A DNA stretch of 26,932 nucleotides from Pseudomonadota bacterium. GTDB taxonomy: Bacteria; Pseudomonadota; Gammaproteobacteria; Burkholderiales; Thiobacillaceae. A model generated the notes under the pieces. It ran no database searches, was not told the DNA's origin, and saw only the letters and a list, made by a program, of their open reading frames with translations. Location: contig JAKBJA010000187.1 of the NCBI GenBank assembly GCA_021836225.1, forward strand, positions 1 through 26,932, in the 5' to 3' direction. Below, piece by piece: positions 10,986-18,092 of the stretch (its first letter is position 1; the number at the start of each line of letters is the position of its first letter). A program made the translations under genes and the position numbers.

Positions 10986-11589
10986 AAATGACCTCAAACG
11001 CCTCGCCCGGCGCCGCCTGATCGGCGCGGTGGCGTTGACCCTGCTGGCGGTGATCGTGCTGCCGCTGCTGTTGGAAGACGAACCGCCGCCAGCGAGTTCG
11101 CTGGCTGTCCGCATGGCGGCGGCCCCCGAACCTGAAGCGCAGCCCGAGCAGGCTGGCGACGCCGATGTGGCGGCCACCCCGGCACCGGCTGCATTGCTCC
11201 CGCCTGCGGCGCAACCCGCGACTCAGACCGAACCCGCCAAGCCGGCGCCACAGGCCGAGCCCGCCCCCAGGCCTGAACCAGCCCAGGCCGCACCGGTCAA
11301 ACCGGTGTCCGCTCCACCGCCGCCCAAACCTGCTGCACCGCCTGTCGCGCAGGCCAAGCCCGCAGCAGCCAGCGAGGCCTTCGTGGTGCAACTGGCCGCC
11401 TTGTCCGATTCCGCCAAGGCCGATTCGCTCAAGGCGCGCGCGGCCCAGGCGGGTTTGCCGGCCTACACCGACACCGTCGGGAAACTGACGCGTGTGCGCG
11501 TGGGACCCTACGCATCGCGCCAGGCCGCGGTCGCAGCCGCAGTGAAACTGGCTGAAAACGGCATGAGCGGCCAGGTGCTCGTGAAATGA
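10966..11589 (+). CDS. dedD: DedD-like SPOR-domain membrane protein
   Basis: SPOR-domain proteins bind denuded glycan strands at the division septum. The chosen start ATG 10966 gives a 207-residue protein: a short basic cytoplasmic tail (KRLARRR), one membrane span (about 18-36), an Ala/Pro-rich periplasmic linker (about 37-135) and a C-terminal SPOR domain (about 137-207, starting FVVQLAAL and including TRVRVGPYASRQAA). The gene overlaps folC by 20 bases and its stop shares bases with cvpA (ATGA). The folC-dedD-cvpA-purF order matches the enterobacterial cluster, supporting the dedD name. A longer frame from 10912 lacks a better start. Confidence 0.88.
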   Translation: MPPPSSENDLKRLARRRLIGAVALTLLAVIVLPLLLEDEPPPASSLAVRMAAAPEPEAQPEQAGDADVAATPAPAALLPPAAQPATQTEPAKPAPQAEPAPRPEPAQAAPVKPVSAPPPPKPAAPPVAQAKPAAASEAFVVQLAALSDSAKADSLKARAAQAGLPAYTDTVGKLTRVRVGPYASRQAAVAAAVKLAENGMSGQVLVK

Positions 11590-12077
11590 GCATGCTCGAT
11601 ATCATCGTGGTGCTGGTACTGATCCTCACCGTGGTGCGCGGCCTGATGCGCGGCCTGGTCGACACGCTGTTTTCGCTGGCTGCCTGGATCCTGGCGTTTC
11701 TGGCCGGAAAGTGGGGTGCGTTGTTGGTCGCGCCGCTGCTTCCCGTCGCTATCGAAAGCCCGGCGATCCGCTATTTCGCAGGCTTTGCGGTGGTTTTTCT
11801 GGTGGTGCTGATCGGCGTGCTGCTGCTGGGGCATGCTCTGGCAACGCTGGTCAAGGCGGTGGGCCTGGGCAGCGCGGACAAGGTGCTGGGCGGGGTGCTG
11901 GGGCTGGCCAAGGGATTGGTGATCCTGGTCGGCCTGACGCTGGCTGCCGGACTGACCTCGTTGCCGCGTACCGAGTTCTGGAAGCAGGCCAGGCTGTCGA
12001 ACAGCCTGCAGGCGATGGCATTGGCGGCCTTGCCGCTGCTGCCGGCTGACGTGGCGAAATACGTTCGCTTTGAATAA
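11586..12077 (+). CDS. cvpA: CvpA family membrane protein
   Basis: CvpA is a small inner-membrane protein required for colicin V production and linked to envelope stress tolerance in enterobacteria; its exact activity is unsettled. The 163-residue protein has about four hydrophobic spans and the family features MLDIIVVLVLILTVVRG near the N-terminus and KVLGGVLGLAKGL in the middle. ATG 11586 overlaps the dedD stop; ATG 11592 is an alternative. purF follows directly, as in many proteobacteria. Confidence 0.92.
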   Translation: MSMLDIIVVLVLILTVVRGLMRGLVDTLFSLAAWILAFLAGKWGALLVAPLLPVAIESPAIRYFAGFAVVFLVVLIGVLLLGHALATLVKAVGLGSADKVLGGVLGLAKGLVILVGLTLAAGLTSLPRTEFWKQARLSNSLQAMALAALPLLPADVAKYVRFE

Positions 12078-12098
12078 TCTTATGGATGGGTGCACAGC

Positions 12099-13622
12099 AT
12101 GTGCGGGGTAATCGGAGTCGTTTCTAATTCGGCGGCCAATCAGCTTTTGTACGATGGGCTGATGGTGTTGCAGCATCGCGGGCAGGATGCTGCAGGGATC
12201 GTGACGGCGGAAGAAAGCCGCTTTCACATGCACAAGGGGCAGGGGCTGGCGCGCGACGTGTTCCGCACCCGCGACATGCGCAACCTGCTCGGCGACATGG
12301 GGGTGGCGCATGTGCGCTATCCCACCGCGGGCAGCGCATCGTCGTCGGCCGAGTCGCAGCCGTTCTACGTCAATTCGCCCTACGGCATCGTGCTGGGGCA
12401 CAACGGCAACCTGACCAATACCCACGAACTCAAGGAATCGCTGTTCCGCGCCGACCTGCGCCACGTCAACACCAACTCGGATTCCGAGGTGCTGCTGAAC
12501 GTGCTGGCGCACGAGTTGCAGGTGCGCGCATCGGGTCGGCAACTGAGCCTGGACACGATCTTCGGCGCGGTGGCCGGCGTGCACGCGCGCTGCAAGGGTG
12601 CCTACGCGGTGACCGCCTTCATCGCCGGCTACGGCCTGCTGGCCTTCCGTGACCCGCACGGCATCCGGCCGCTGGTGATCGGCGTCAACGAACAGGCGAC
12701 ACCGCACGAGTACATCATCGCGTCGGAAAGCGTGGCGATCGATACGCTGGGCTTCCGCCTGCTGCGCGACGTGGCACCGGGCGAAGCGGTGTTCATCGAC
12801 TACCAGCGCAAGCTGCACAGCCGCCAGTGCAGCGACAAGGCGGTGCTCAATCCCTGCATCTTCGAATACGTCTACCTTGCGCGTCCGGATTCGGTGATGG
12901 ATGGCGTCTCGGTCTACAGCACGCGGCTCGCCATGGGCGTGTCGCTGGCCGAAAAGATCAAGCGCGAGTTCGCCCACCTGAAGATCGACGTGGTGATCCC
13001 GATTCCCGACACCAGTCGCCCCTCCGCACTGCAGCTGGCGAACCACCTCAACGTGCCATACCGCGAAGGCTTCATCAAGAACCGCTACATCGGCCGCACC
13101 TTCATCATGCCGGGACAGGCGCTGCGCAAGAAATCGGTGCGGCAGAAGCTCAACGCCATCGGCGAAGAGTTCAAGGGGCGTAACGTGCTGCTGGTCGACG
13201 ATTCCATCGTGCGCGGCACCACCAGCCGCGAGATCGTGCAGATGGCGCGTGATGCCGGCGCGTCCAAGGTCTATTTCGCCTCGGCCTCGCCGCCGGTGCG
13301 CTACTCCAACGTCTACGGCATCGACATGCCGACGCGCAACGAGCTCATCGCCAACGGTCGCACCGACGAGGACATCGCACGCGAAATCGGCTGCGACGCT
13401 CTGGTCTACCAGGACCTCGACGCCATGATCGCGGCGGTGCGGGCGGGAAATCCGGCAATTCTCGACTTCGACACCTCGTGCTTCGACGGCCGCTACATCA
13501 CCGGCGACGTCACACCGGAGTACCTGAACTACGTCGAGGCGGTGCGCAATGGCGAAACGCCGCCGCCGTCGGCCCTGTCGACCCAGCAACTCGATCTCAA
13601 CCTGGCGACCGGAAACGGTTGA
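12099..13622 (+). CDS. purF: Amidophosphoribosyltransferase
   Basis: PurF makes phosphoribosylamine from PRPP and glutamine, the first step of purine synthesis. The start ATG 12099 is chosen because the next codon is the catalytic cysteine (M-C-G-V-I-G-V), which must become the N-terminal residue; the GTG at 12090 would bury it. The 507-residue protein has the class II glutamine amidotransferase domain (QHRGQDAAGI, HVRYPTAG, GHNGNLTN) and the phosphoribosyltransferase domain with the PRPP loop VLLVDDSIVRGTTS at about residues 363-376. A GGATGGG stretch at 12084-12090 may serve as ribosome binding site. The stop codon lies within the -35 box of the probable metZ promoter. Confidence 0.98.
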   Translation: MCGVIGVVSNSAANQLLYDGLMVLQHRGQDAAGIVTAEESRFHMHKGQGLARDVFRTRDMRNLLGDMGVAHVRYPTAGSASSSAESQPFYVNSPYGIVLGHNGNLTNTHELKESLFRADLRHVNTNSDSEVLLNVLAHELQVRASGRQLSLDTIFGAVAGVHARCKGAYAVTAFIAGYGLLAFRDPHGIRPLVIGVNEQATPHEYIIASESVAIDTLGFRLLRDVAPGEAVFIDYQRKLHSRQCSDKAVLNPCIFEYVYLARPDSVMDGVSVYSTRLAMGVSLAEKIKREFAHLKIDVVIPIPDTSRPSALQLANHLNVPYREGFIKNRYIGRTFIMPGQALRKKSVRQKLNAIGEEFKGRNVLLVDDSIVRGTTSREIVQMARDAGASKVYFASASPPVRYSNVYGIDMPTRNELIANGRTDEDIAREIGCDALVYQDLDAMIAAVRAGNPAILDFDTSCFDGRYITGDVTPEYLNYVEAVRNGETPPPSALSTQQLDLNLATGNG

Positions 13623-13647
13623 CCGTGTCCGGCGCCGGGCGTAAATT
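13619..13647 (+). promoter_or_regulatory. Probable sigma70 promoter for metZ
   Basis: TTGACC (13619-13624, five of six consensus bases) and TAAATT (13642-13647, four of six) are separated by exactly 17 bases. The -35 box overlaps the TGA stop of purF. Transcription would begin near 13653-13655, which is the 5' strand of the riboswitch P1 helix, as expected for the compact SAM-II class. This agreement raises confidence, but no transcript data are available. Confidence 0.6.
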
Positions 13648-13653
13648 GTCCCT

Positions 13654-13703
13654 GGCGCCGATTTGAACCTCAGCTTGCGGGCGCTTGATAAATTCGGCTA
13701 AAG
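13654..13703 (+). ncRNA. SAM-II type riboswitch upstream of metZ
   Basis: The segment shows the conserved blocks of SAM-II (SAM_alpha) aptamers in the right order and spacing: P1 5' strand GCGCC (13655-13659), GATTTGAACC (13660-13669), GCTTGC (13673-13678), P1 3' strand GGCGC (13680-13684), GATAAA (13687-13692) and GCTAAAG (13697-13703). SAM-II aptamers are H-type pseudoknots that bind S-adenosylmethionine and sit before methionine-synthesis genes. The gene downstream is metZ, the expected target. I could not settle the exact P2 pseudoknot pairing by eye; AGCT (13672-13675) with GGCT (13696-13699) is one possibility. A covariance-model search would decide. Confidence 0.85.
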
Positions 13704-13714
13704 CGTCGCCAGGG

Positions 13715-13754
13715 AAACCCCGAACCGCGCTTGCCGTTCGGGGTTTTTTATTTT
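13715..13754 (+). terminator. Intrinsic terminator between riboswitch and metZ
   Basis: AAACCCCGAAC (13715-13725) pairs perfectly with GTTCGGGGTTT (13736-13746) around a 10-base loop, and the core GC stem is followed by TTTTTTATTTT. It lies 12 bases after the riboswitch core and 10 bases before the metZ start, so it would stop transcripts before metZ. It could be the expression platform of the riboswitch as well as the end of the purF transcript. Confidence 0.88.
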
Positions 13755-13764
13755 GGAATCGAAC

Positions 13765-14940
13765 ATGAACAACGACGAATACGACATCGAGACGCTGGCG
13801 GTGCGCGCCGGCACGGTACGCAGCCAGTTCAACGAACACTCGGAGGCGCTGTTCCTCACCTCCAGCTTCGTGTTCGGCAGCGCCGCCGAAGCCGCGGCAC
13901 GTTTCAAGGGCGAGCAGCCCGGCCCGATCTACGCGCGCTTCACCAATCCCACCGTCCAGATGATGGAAGCGCGGCTTGCCGCGCTCGAGGGTGCCGAGCG
14001 CTGCGTGGCGTTCGCCTCCGGCATGGCGGCAATCCTGGCGACGGTGATGGGGCTGATGAAGGCGGGCGAGCACGTCGTCGCGTCGCGCTCGATCTTCGGC
14101 TCGACGGTTCAATTGTTCTCCAACATCCTCGGTCGCTTCGGCATCGAGACCACCTACGTGTCGCCGACCGACCCGGCGGAATGGCGCGCGGCGGTGAAGC
14201 CGAACACCAAGCTGTTCTTCGTCGAGTCGCCGTCGAACCCGCTGACCGAAGTGAGCGACATCCGCGCGCTCGCCGACATCGCGCACGAGGCGGGTGCGTG
14301 GCTCGCGGTCGACAACTGCTTCTGCTCGCCGGCGCTGCAAAAACCGCTCGAACTCGGCGCCGACATCATCATCCATTCCGCCACCAAGTATCTGGACGGG
14401 CAGGGCAGGGTGCTGGGCGGCGCGGTGCTCGGCAGCCAGGCGCTGATGGAAGGCGTCTACACCTTCCTGCGCACCGCCGGGCCGACGCTGTCGGCCTTCA
14501 ACGCCTGGGTGATCCTGAAAGGCATGGAGACGCTGTCGCTGCGCATGGAGGCGCATTCGCGCAACGCGCTGGCGCTGGCGCAATGGCTGGAGGCACAGCC
14601 GCAGGTGGCGCGCGTGCTGTACCCCGGTCTGCCGTCGCATCCGCAGCATGAGTTGGCGATGGCGCAGCAGAAGACCGGCGGCGGCATCGTCGCGTTCGAA
14701 CTCAAGGGCGGCCAGGCGGCCGCGTGGAAGCTGATCGATTCGACGAAGCTGCTGTCGATCACCGCCAACCTGGGCGACACCAAGACCACCATCACCCATC
14801 CGGCGACCACCACCCACAGCCGCATGACGCCGGAACAGCGCGCGGCGGCCGGCATCGGCGACGGGCTGGTGCGCATCGCAGTGGGGCTGGAATCGGTGGC
14901 CGACATCCAGGCCGATCTTGAACGGGGGCTTGCAGGATGA
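13765..14940 (+). CDS. metZ: O-succinylhomoserine sulfhydrylase
   Basis: MetZ uses PLP to make homocysteine directly from O-succinylhomoserine and sulfide. The 391-residue protein belongs to the Cys/Met metabolism PLP family: AFASGMAAI cofactor loop, VDNCFCSPALQKPLELGAD, and the PLP lysine K208 in HSATKYLDGQGRVLGG, which is the typical MetZ form. C-terminal SITANLGDTKTTITHPATTTH is also characteristic. ATG 13765 has GGAA at 13755-13758, directly after the terminator T-run; the TTG at 13753 would place the start inside that T-run. Expression is probably SAM-repressed through the upstream riboswitch. Its stop overlaps the next start (ATGA). Confidence 0.93.
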   Translation: MNNDEYDIETLAVRAGTVRSQFNEHSEALFLTSSFVFGSAAEAAARFKGEQPGPIYARFTNPTVQMMEARLAALEGAERCVAFASGMAAILATVMGLMKAGEHVVASRSIFGSTVQLFSNILGRFGIETTYVSPTDPAEWRAAVKPNTKLFFVESPSNPLTEVSDIRALADIAHEAGAWLAVDNCFCSPALQKPLELGADIIIHSATKYLDGQGRVLGGAVLGSQALMEGVYTFLRTAGPTLSAFNAWVILKGMETLSLRMEAHSRNALALAQWLEAQPQVARVLYPGLPSHPQHELAMAQQKTGGGIVAFELKGGQAAAWKLIDSTKLLSITANLGDTKTTITHPATTTHSRMTPEQRAAAGIGDGLVRIAVGLESVADIQADLERGLAG

Positions 14941-15611
14941 GAATGGGGTTGATGTTGTGCTTGCTTGGCATGGGCGCAGCCCATGCAGCCGACATGCCTG
15001 CCCGGCAGCAGGACATGATCGCGCTGCGTTATCACGATCAGGACCCGGGCGATCGGCCCTATCTGACGCGCATCCTGGTGACCCCGGATTTCATGCGCAT
15101 GGACAGCGGCGAGGACAACGGCGATTTTGTCCTGCTGGATCGGCGCCAGCGTCGGGTGATCAATGTCATGCACGGCAACAACATGGCCATGGTGTTCGCG
15201 CCCGGCACGCTGCCGCCCAGACCCGCCGGCTGGAAGCCCCGGCTCGACATCCGCGCCGCTGCGCAGGGCACCCGCCGCTTCAGTCTGACGCTGAAGGATG
15301 TGGTGTGCAGCGAGGGCATCGCCGCCCGGCGTGCGGCGCCCGATGCGGCGCGTGCGATGGCCGAACTGAAATCCATTCTGGCCGCCACCCAATACCGCAT
15401 GTGGAAGGACACGCCGCGCGAGATGCAGCACGACTGCGATCTGGCGAACCAGGTGTGGGAAGCGGGTGCGACGCTCAAGCTCGGTTTGCCGCTGGAGGAA
15501 CGCGAGTTCACCGGACGGACGCGCCAGTTCGAAAGCGAGACCCGGGAGCCTTTGCGGCCCGAGCTGTTTCGTGTGCCGGAAGGCCTCACCGCGATCAACG
15601 CGCCGTCATAA
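14937..15611 (+). CDS. Hypothetical secreted protein
   Basis: I do not recognise this 224-residue protein. It starts with a plausible signal peptide (MRMGLMLCLLGMGAAHA, cleavage near residue 17), so it is probably periplasmic. The mature part has strand-rich sequence (RYHDQDPGDRPYLTRILVT, FVLLDRRQRRVINVMHG) and two cysteines, in DVVCSEG and QHDCDLAN, that could form a disulfide. It overlaps the metZ stop by four bases (ATGA), suggesting co-expression with metZ and thus riboswitch influence. Its end overlaps the convergent lpxH end by six bases, leaving no room for a separate terminator. Confidence 0.75.
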   Translation: MRMGLMLCLLGMGAAHAADMPARQQDMIALRYHDQDPGDRPYLTRILVTPDFMRMDSGEDNGDFVLLDRRQRRVINVMHGNNMAMVFAPGTLPPRPAGWKPRLDIRAAAQGTRRFSLTLKDVVCSEGIAARRAAPDAARAMAELKSILAATQYRMWKDTPREMQHDCDLANQVWEAGATLKLGLPLEEREFTGRTRQFESETREPLRPELFRVPEGLTAINAPS

Positions 15612-16337
15612 TTCCGCGACCTTGAGCGCGCAGCCTGCTGCGTCGCACACGACGTAACCCCAGCGGGCATACCAGTCCGGCACGACCCAGCGCTCGCAGT
15701 CATGGCCATCGACCGCATGGACATGCTGCATCGGGCGATGCGTGTGGCCGTGAATCAGCCGGCTGACCTGTTGCTCGCGCAGCACCCGCACCACTTCGTC
15801 ACTGTTCACATCCATGATCGCGGCCGGCTTGCCGGCCTTGGCCGATTCGCTGCCTGCCCGCGCCTGCCGGGCGAGGCGGCGGCGCAAGGCAACAGGCAGC
15901 CGCCGCAGCAACGCCAGTGTGAGCGGATGCCGTGCCCGGCGGCGAAAGCACTGATAGGCCGTGTCGTCGGTGCACAGGGTATCGCCGTGCATCAAGAGCG
16001 TCGGCACGCCATACAGATCGATGCGGGTGGGGTCGGCGAGCAGCGTCATGCCCGATCGTGCGGCGTAGCGCTGCGCCAGCATGAAGTCGCGGTTGCCGTG
16101 CATGAAATAGACCTGCGTGCCGGCATCGGCCAGCGCTTTGAGCTGGCGCGCGGTGTCGTGCGCCACCTGCTCGTCGTGGTCGTCGCCGGTCCAGGCCTCG
16201 AACAGGTCGCCCAGGATGTAGAGCGCATCCGCATCCGCCGCCTCTTCCTGCAAGAAGCGAAAAAAACGCCCGGTGGCGACCGGGCGTTCGTCGGTGAGAT
16301 GCAGGTCGGCTACAAAAAAGGTGCGACCCGCTTTCAT
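15606..16337 (-). CDS. lpxH: UDP-2,3-diacylglucosamine hydrolase
   Basis: LpxH releases UMP from UDP-2,3-diacylglucosamine to give lipid X in lipid A synthesis at the inner membrane. The 243-residue metallophosphoesterase has the metal motifs FVADLHL (D11, H13), ILGDLFEAW, MHGNRDFML, LMHGDTLC and IHGHTHRP. The start is ATG at 16337; a TTG one codon upstream is less likely. It follows ppiB by 8 bases in a minus-strand operon. Codons 18-26 contain an intrinsic terminator-like hairpin, listed separately. The 3' end overlaps a convergent gene by six bases. Confidence 0.95.
   Translation of the reverse strand: MKAGRTFFVADLHLTDERPVATGRFFRFLQEEAADADALYILGDLFEAWTGDDHDEQVAHDTARQLKALADAGTQVYFMHGNRDFMLAQRYAARSGMTLLADPTRIDLYGVPTLLMHGDTLCTDDTAYQCFRRRARHPLTLALLRRLPVALRRRLARQARAGSESAKAGKPAAIMDVNSDEVVRVLREQQVSRLIHGHTHRPMQHVHAVDGHDCERWVVPDWYARWGYVVCDAAGCALKVAEL
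16260..16286 (-). terminator. Intrinsic terminator-like hairpin inside lpxH
   Basis: Read on the minus strand, CGCCCGGT (16286-16279), loop CGCC, ACCGGGCG (16274-16267) and a run of seven T (16266-16260) form a perfect 8-bp GC-rich stem with a tetraloop and U-tract. It encodes R-P-V-A-T-G-R-F-F of LpxH, about 50 bases after the start codon. By sequence it is a strong terminator, but ribosomes translating lpxH would mask it, so its function is uncertain. Confidence 0.5.
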
Positions 16338-16345
16338 CAACGCCT

Positions 16346-16837
16346 TCAGGCGATTTCAGCCTTGGTGATGACCACGTCATCCAGCGGCACGTCCTGGTGG
16401 CCGGCGCGGTTGCCGGTCTTCACCTTCTTGATCTTGTCGACCACGTCCATGCCCTCGACCACCTTGCCGAACACGGCGTAGCCGTAGCCCTGCGGGGTGG
16501 GCGCAGTGAAATTGAGGAAGCTGTTGTTGGCGACGTTGATGAAGAACTGCGCGGTCGCCGAATTGGGGTTGGGGGTGCGCGCCATGGCGATGGTGTAGGC
16601 CCCGTTCTTCAGGCCATTCGACGCTTCGTTCTCGATCGCGTCGCGGGTGGGCTTTTGCGTCATGCCGGGCTCGAAGCCGCCGCCCTGGATCATGAAACCG
16701 TCGATCACGCGATGGAAAATCGTGCCGTCGAAGAAACCGTCGCGCACATATTGCAGGAAGTTTTCGACCGTCTTGGGCGCCTTCTCGGCGTCGAGTTCAA
16801 GGGTGATGATGCCGTGATTGGTGTGCAGCTTGACCAT
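16346..16837 (-). CDS. ppiB: Peptidyl-prolyl cis-trans isomerase, cyclophilin type
   Basis: A cyclophilin that speeds cis-trans isomerisation of proline bonds. The 163-residue protein lacks a signal peptide, so it is cytoplasmic (PpiB-like rather than PpiA). Family motifs are [18 protein letters not shown] with the catalytic arginine, the [17 protein letters not shown] block, and [17 protein letters not shown]. It starts 14 bases after the L,D-transpeptidase gene and ends 8 bases before lpxH, in one minus-strand operon. ppi next to lpxH is a frequent order in betaproteobacteria. Confidence 0.95.
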   Translation of the reverse strand: MVKLHTNHGIITLELDAEKAPKTVENFLQYVRDGFFDGTIFHRVIDGFMIQGGGFEPGMTQKPTRDAIENEASNGLKNGAYTIAMARTPNPNSATAQFFINVANNSFLNFTAPTPQGYGYAVFGKVVEGMDVVDKIKKVKTGNRAGHQDVPLDDVVITKAEIA

Positions 16838-16851
16838 GTGTCGTATGCGTC

Positions 16852-18087
16852 CTAAAGAGAGGTTTCGTGAATGATTTTCCAGCGGCCGTTTTCGCGGCTC
16901 CAGAACTGGCGCTTGGGGGTGCGGTCGCTGAGGTTGTTGCTCTGGTAGTCCTGCACGAAGCTCACCAGCGCGAAGTCGGGCCGTTCCGGGTAGTGCGTGG
17001 TTCTTGACGCTTTATCCGAAGGTGTATCCCCTGGGACAGCGTCTTTAGAGCCACGGCCTGCCCCTTGCGGGTAGAGCATGAGGCTGACGTTGTCGAGCTC
17101 GACCTTGATCCACGATTTGGCGGCGTTGACTTTCTGCTTGCTGGCGGCAAACGCCTGCAGGTTCTGCGACCCGGTGCGGAACGACGCGCTGTAATGGCTG
17201 AGCAGGCGCGCGGTGTCACGGCTCTCCCAGTCCTTCCGCCATTGGTCGATGGCGGCTGCCAGATCGCCGCGGCGCGCATCGAGCGCATCGTAGGCCACCC
17301 ATTCAACCTGTTCGGCAATGATCACCGGGGTTTTGCCGGTCTGGACATAGTGGCCGAGCCGGGTCAGGTCGTCGTTGGCCAGCACCACGCAGCCTTCGCT
17401 GGCGCGAGGCGCACGGCTGTAGGTGTTGCTCGGGCTGCCGTGGATCCAGATGCCGTGCCCGTTGCGCCCCTGGCGGGTGTCCCACTCGTTGGGATAGGAC
17501 AGGGTGAACGCGCCGCTGCCGTAAAAATCGGTGAGTTCGCGCGGCGACTTGAAGCCTGAGATCGTGTAGATGCCGACCGGGGTGCGGTTGTCGCCTTCCT
17601 TCTGCTTGCCGGCACCGGCTTTGCCGATGGTGACGTAAAAATCGGCCACCCGGATGGGCAGCCCGGCACGGTTGGCATAGACATACAGGCGCGAGCGGCT
17701 GGCATCGACTACGAGCGCATGGCGATAGCTGTCGTCCAGGTTCAGCAGGTAGGCCGGAACCTTGTCGTTGGGCAGCGAATCGGTGAGGGCACGGACGCGC
17801 TGACGTGCTTCGTCGCGCAACTGGTCCAGGTCGGCGCTGCGTGCACCGCCGGTATTGCCCAGCGTCTGCAGGGGCTGGGCACGCGCCAGCAGCAGATCGC
17901 CCTTGACCAGGTGTGCCAGGCGGAAATTCGGGTGTTGCTGCGTCAGCCGATCGACGGCGGTGAGCGCTTCCGGCATCCGGCTTTGCGTGACCGCCAGCAG
18001 GCTGTTGGCCAGCTGGCGGTCAGCGTCCAGCCCGGCGGCATGAAGCGTCGGGGCGGCAAGCAGGAGCGTAAGGAAAAGACGCAGCAT
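16852..18087 (-). CDS. L,D-transpeptidase with C-terminal NTF2-like domain
   Basis: A periplasmic peptidoglycan (or lipoprotein) cross-linking/cleaving enzyme of the YkuD fold. ATG 18087 begins a signal peptide ([17 protein letters not shown]); the longer frame from 18123 is rejected. The 411-residue protein has an N-terminal helical region, the YkuD domain (about 120-260) with H216 in IHGSP and catalytic C233 in RASEGCVVL, and a C-terminal NTF2/SnoaL-like domain (about 285-411) like that of Cds6-type enzymes. Within this last domain, residues 341-367 are an extra 27-residue stretch encoded by a palindromic insertion (separate entry). The substrate is not predictable. It follows the TPR gene by five bases. 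Confidence 0.88.
   Translation of the reverse strand: MLRLFLTLLLAAPTLHAAGLDADRQLANSLLAVTQSRMPEALTAVDRLTQQHPNFRLAHLVKGDLLLARAQPLQTLGNTGGARSADLDQLRDEARQRVRALTDSLPNDKVPAYLLNLDDSYRHALVVDASRSRLYVYANRAGLPIRVADFYVTIGKAGAGKQKEGDNRTPVGIYTISGFKSPRELTDFYGSGAFTLSYPNEWDTRQGRNGHGIWIHGSPSNTYSRAPRASEGCVVLANDDLTRLGHYVQTGKTPVIIAEQVEWVAYDALDARRGDLAAAIDQWRKDWESRDTARLLSHYSASFRTGSQNLQAFAASKQKVNAAKSWIKVELDNVSLMLYPQGAGRGSKDAVPGDTPSDKASRTTHYPERPDFALVSFVQDYQSNNLSDRTPKRQFWSRENGRWKIIHETSL
16994..17074 (-). repeat. In-frame palindromic insertion in the L,D-transpeptidase gene
   Basis: A 60-base hairpin (16996-17055) begins CGTGGTTCTTGACGCT and ends AGCGTCTTTAGAGCCACG: outer 9 bp with one G-T pair, a 1/3-base internal loop, then 6 bp, then weaker inner pairs. 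The direct repeat CGGGTAG flanks it at 16987-16993 and 17068-17074, exactly 81 bases apart, so removal of one unit restores the frame and gives a continuous [15 protein letters not shown]. No second copy was found in this window. It looks like a small non-autonomous palindromic element with a target duplication. Confidence 0.7.
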
Positions 18088-18092
18088 AGGTT

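Noticed and set aside
11508..13589. 693-residue minus-strand open frame
   Set aside because: Antisense to cvpA and purF, with no recognisable domain or start signal.
13597..14817. 406-residue minus-strand open frame across the riboswitch and metZ
   Set aside because: It would run through the riboswitch/terminator region and opposite metZ; no family features.
16313..16337. A second terminator at the very start of lpxH (GGTCGCACC followed by T6)
   Set aside because: Only three base pairs can form; too weak compared with the hairpin at 16267-16286.
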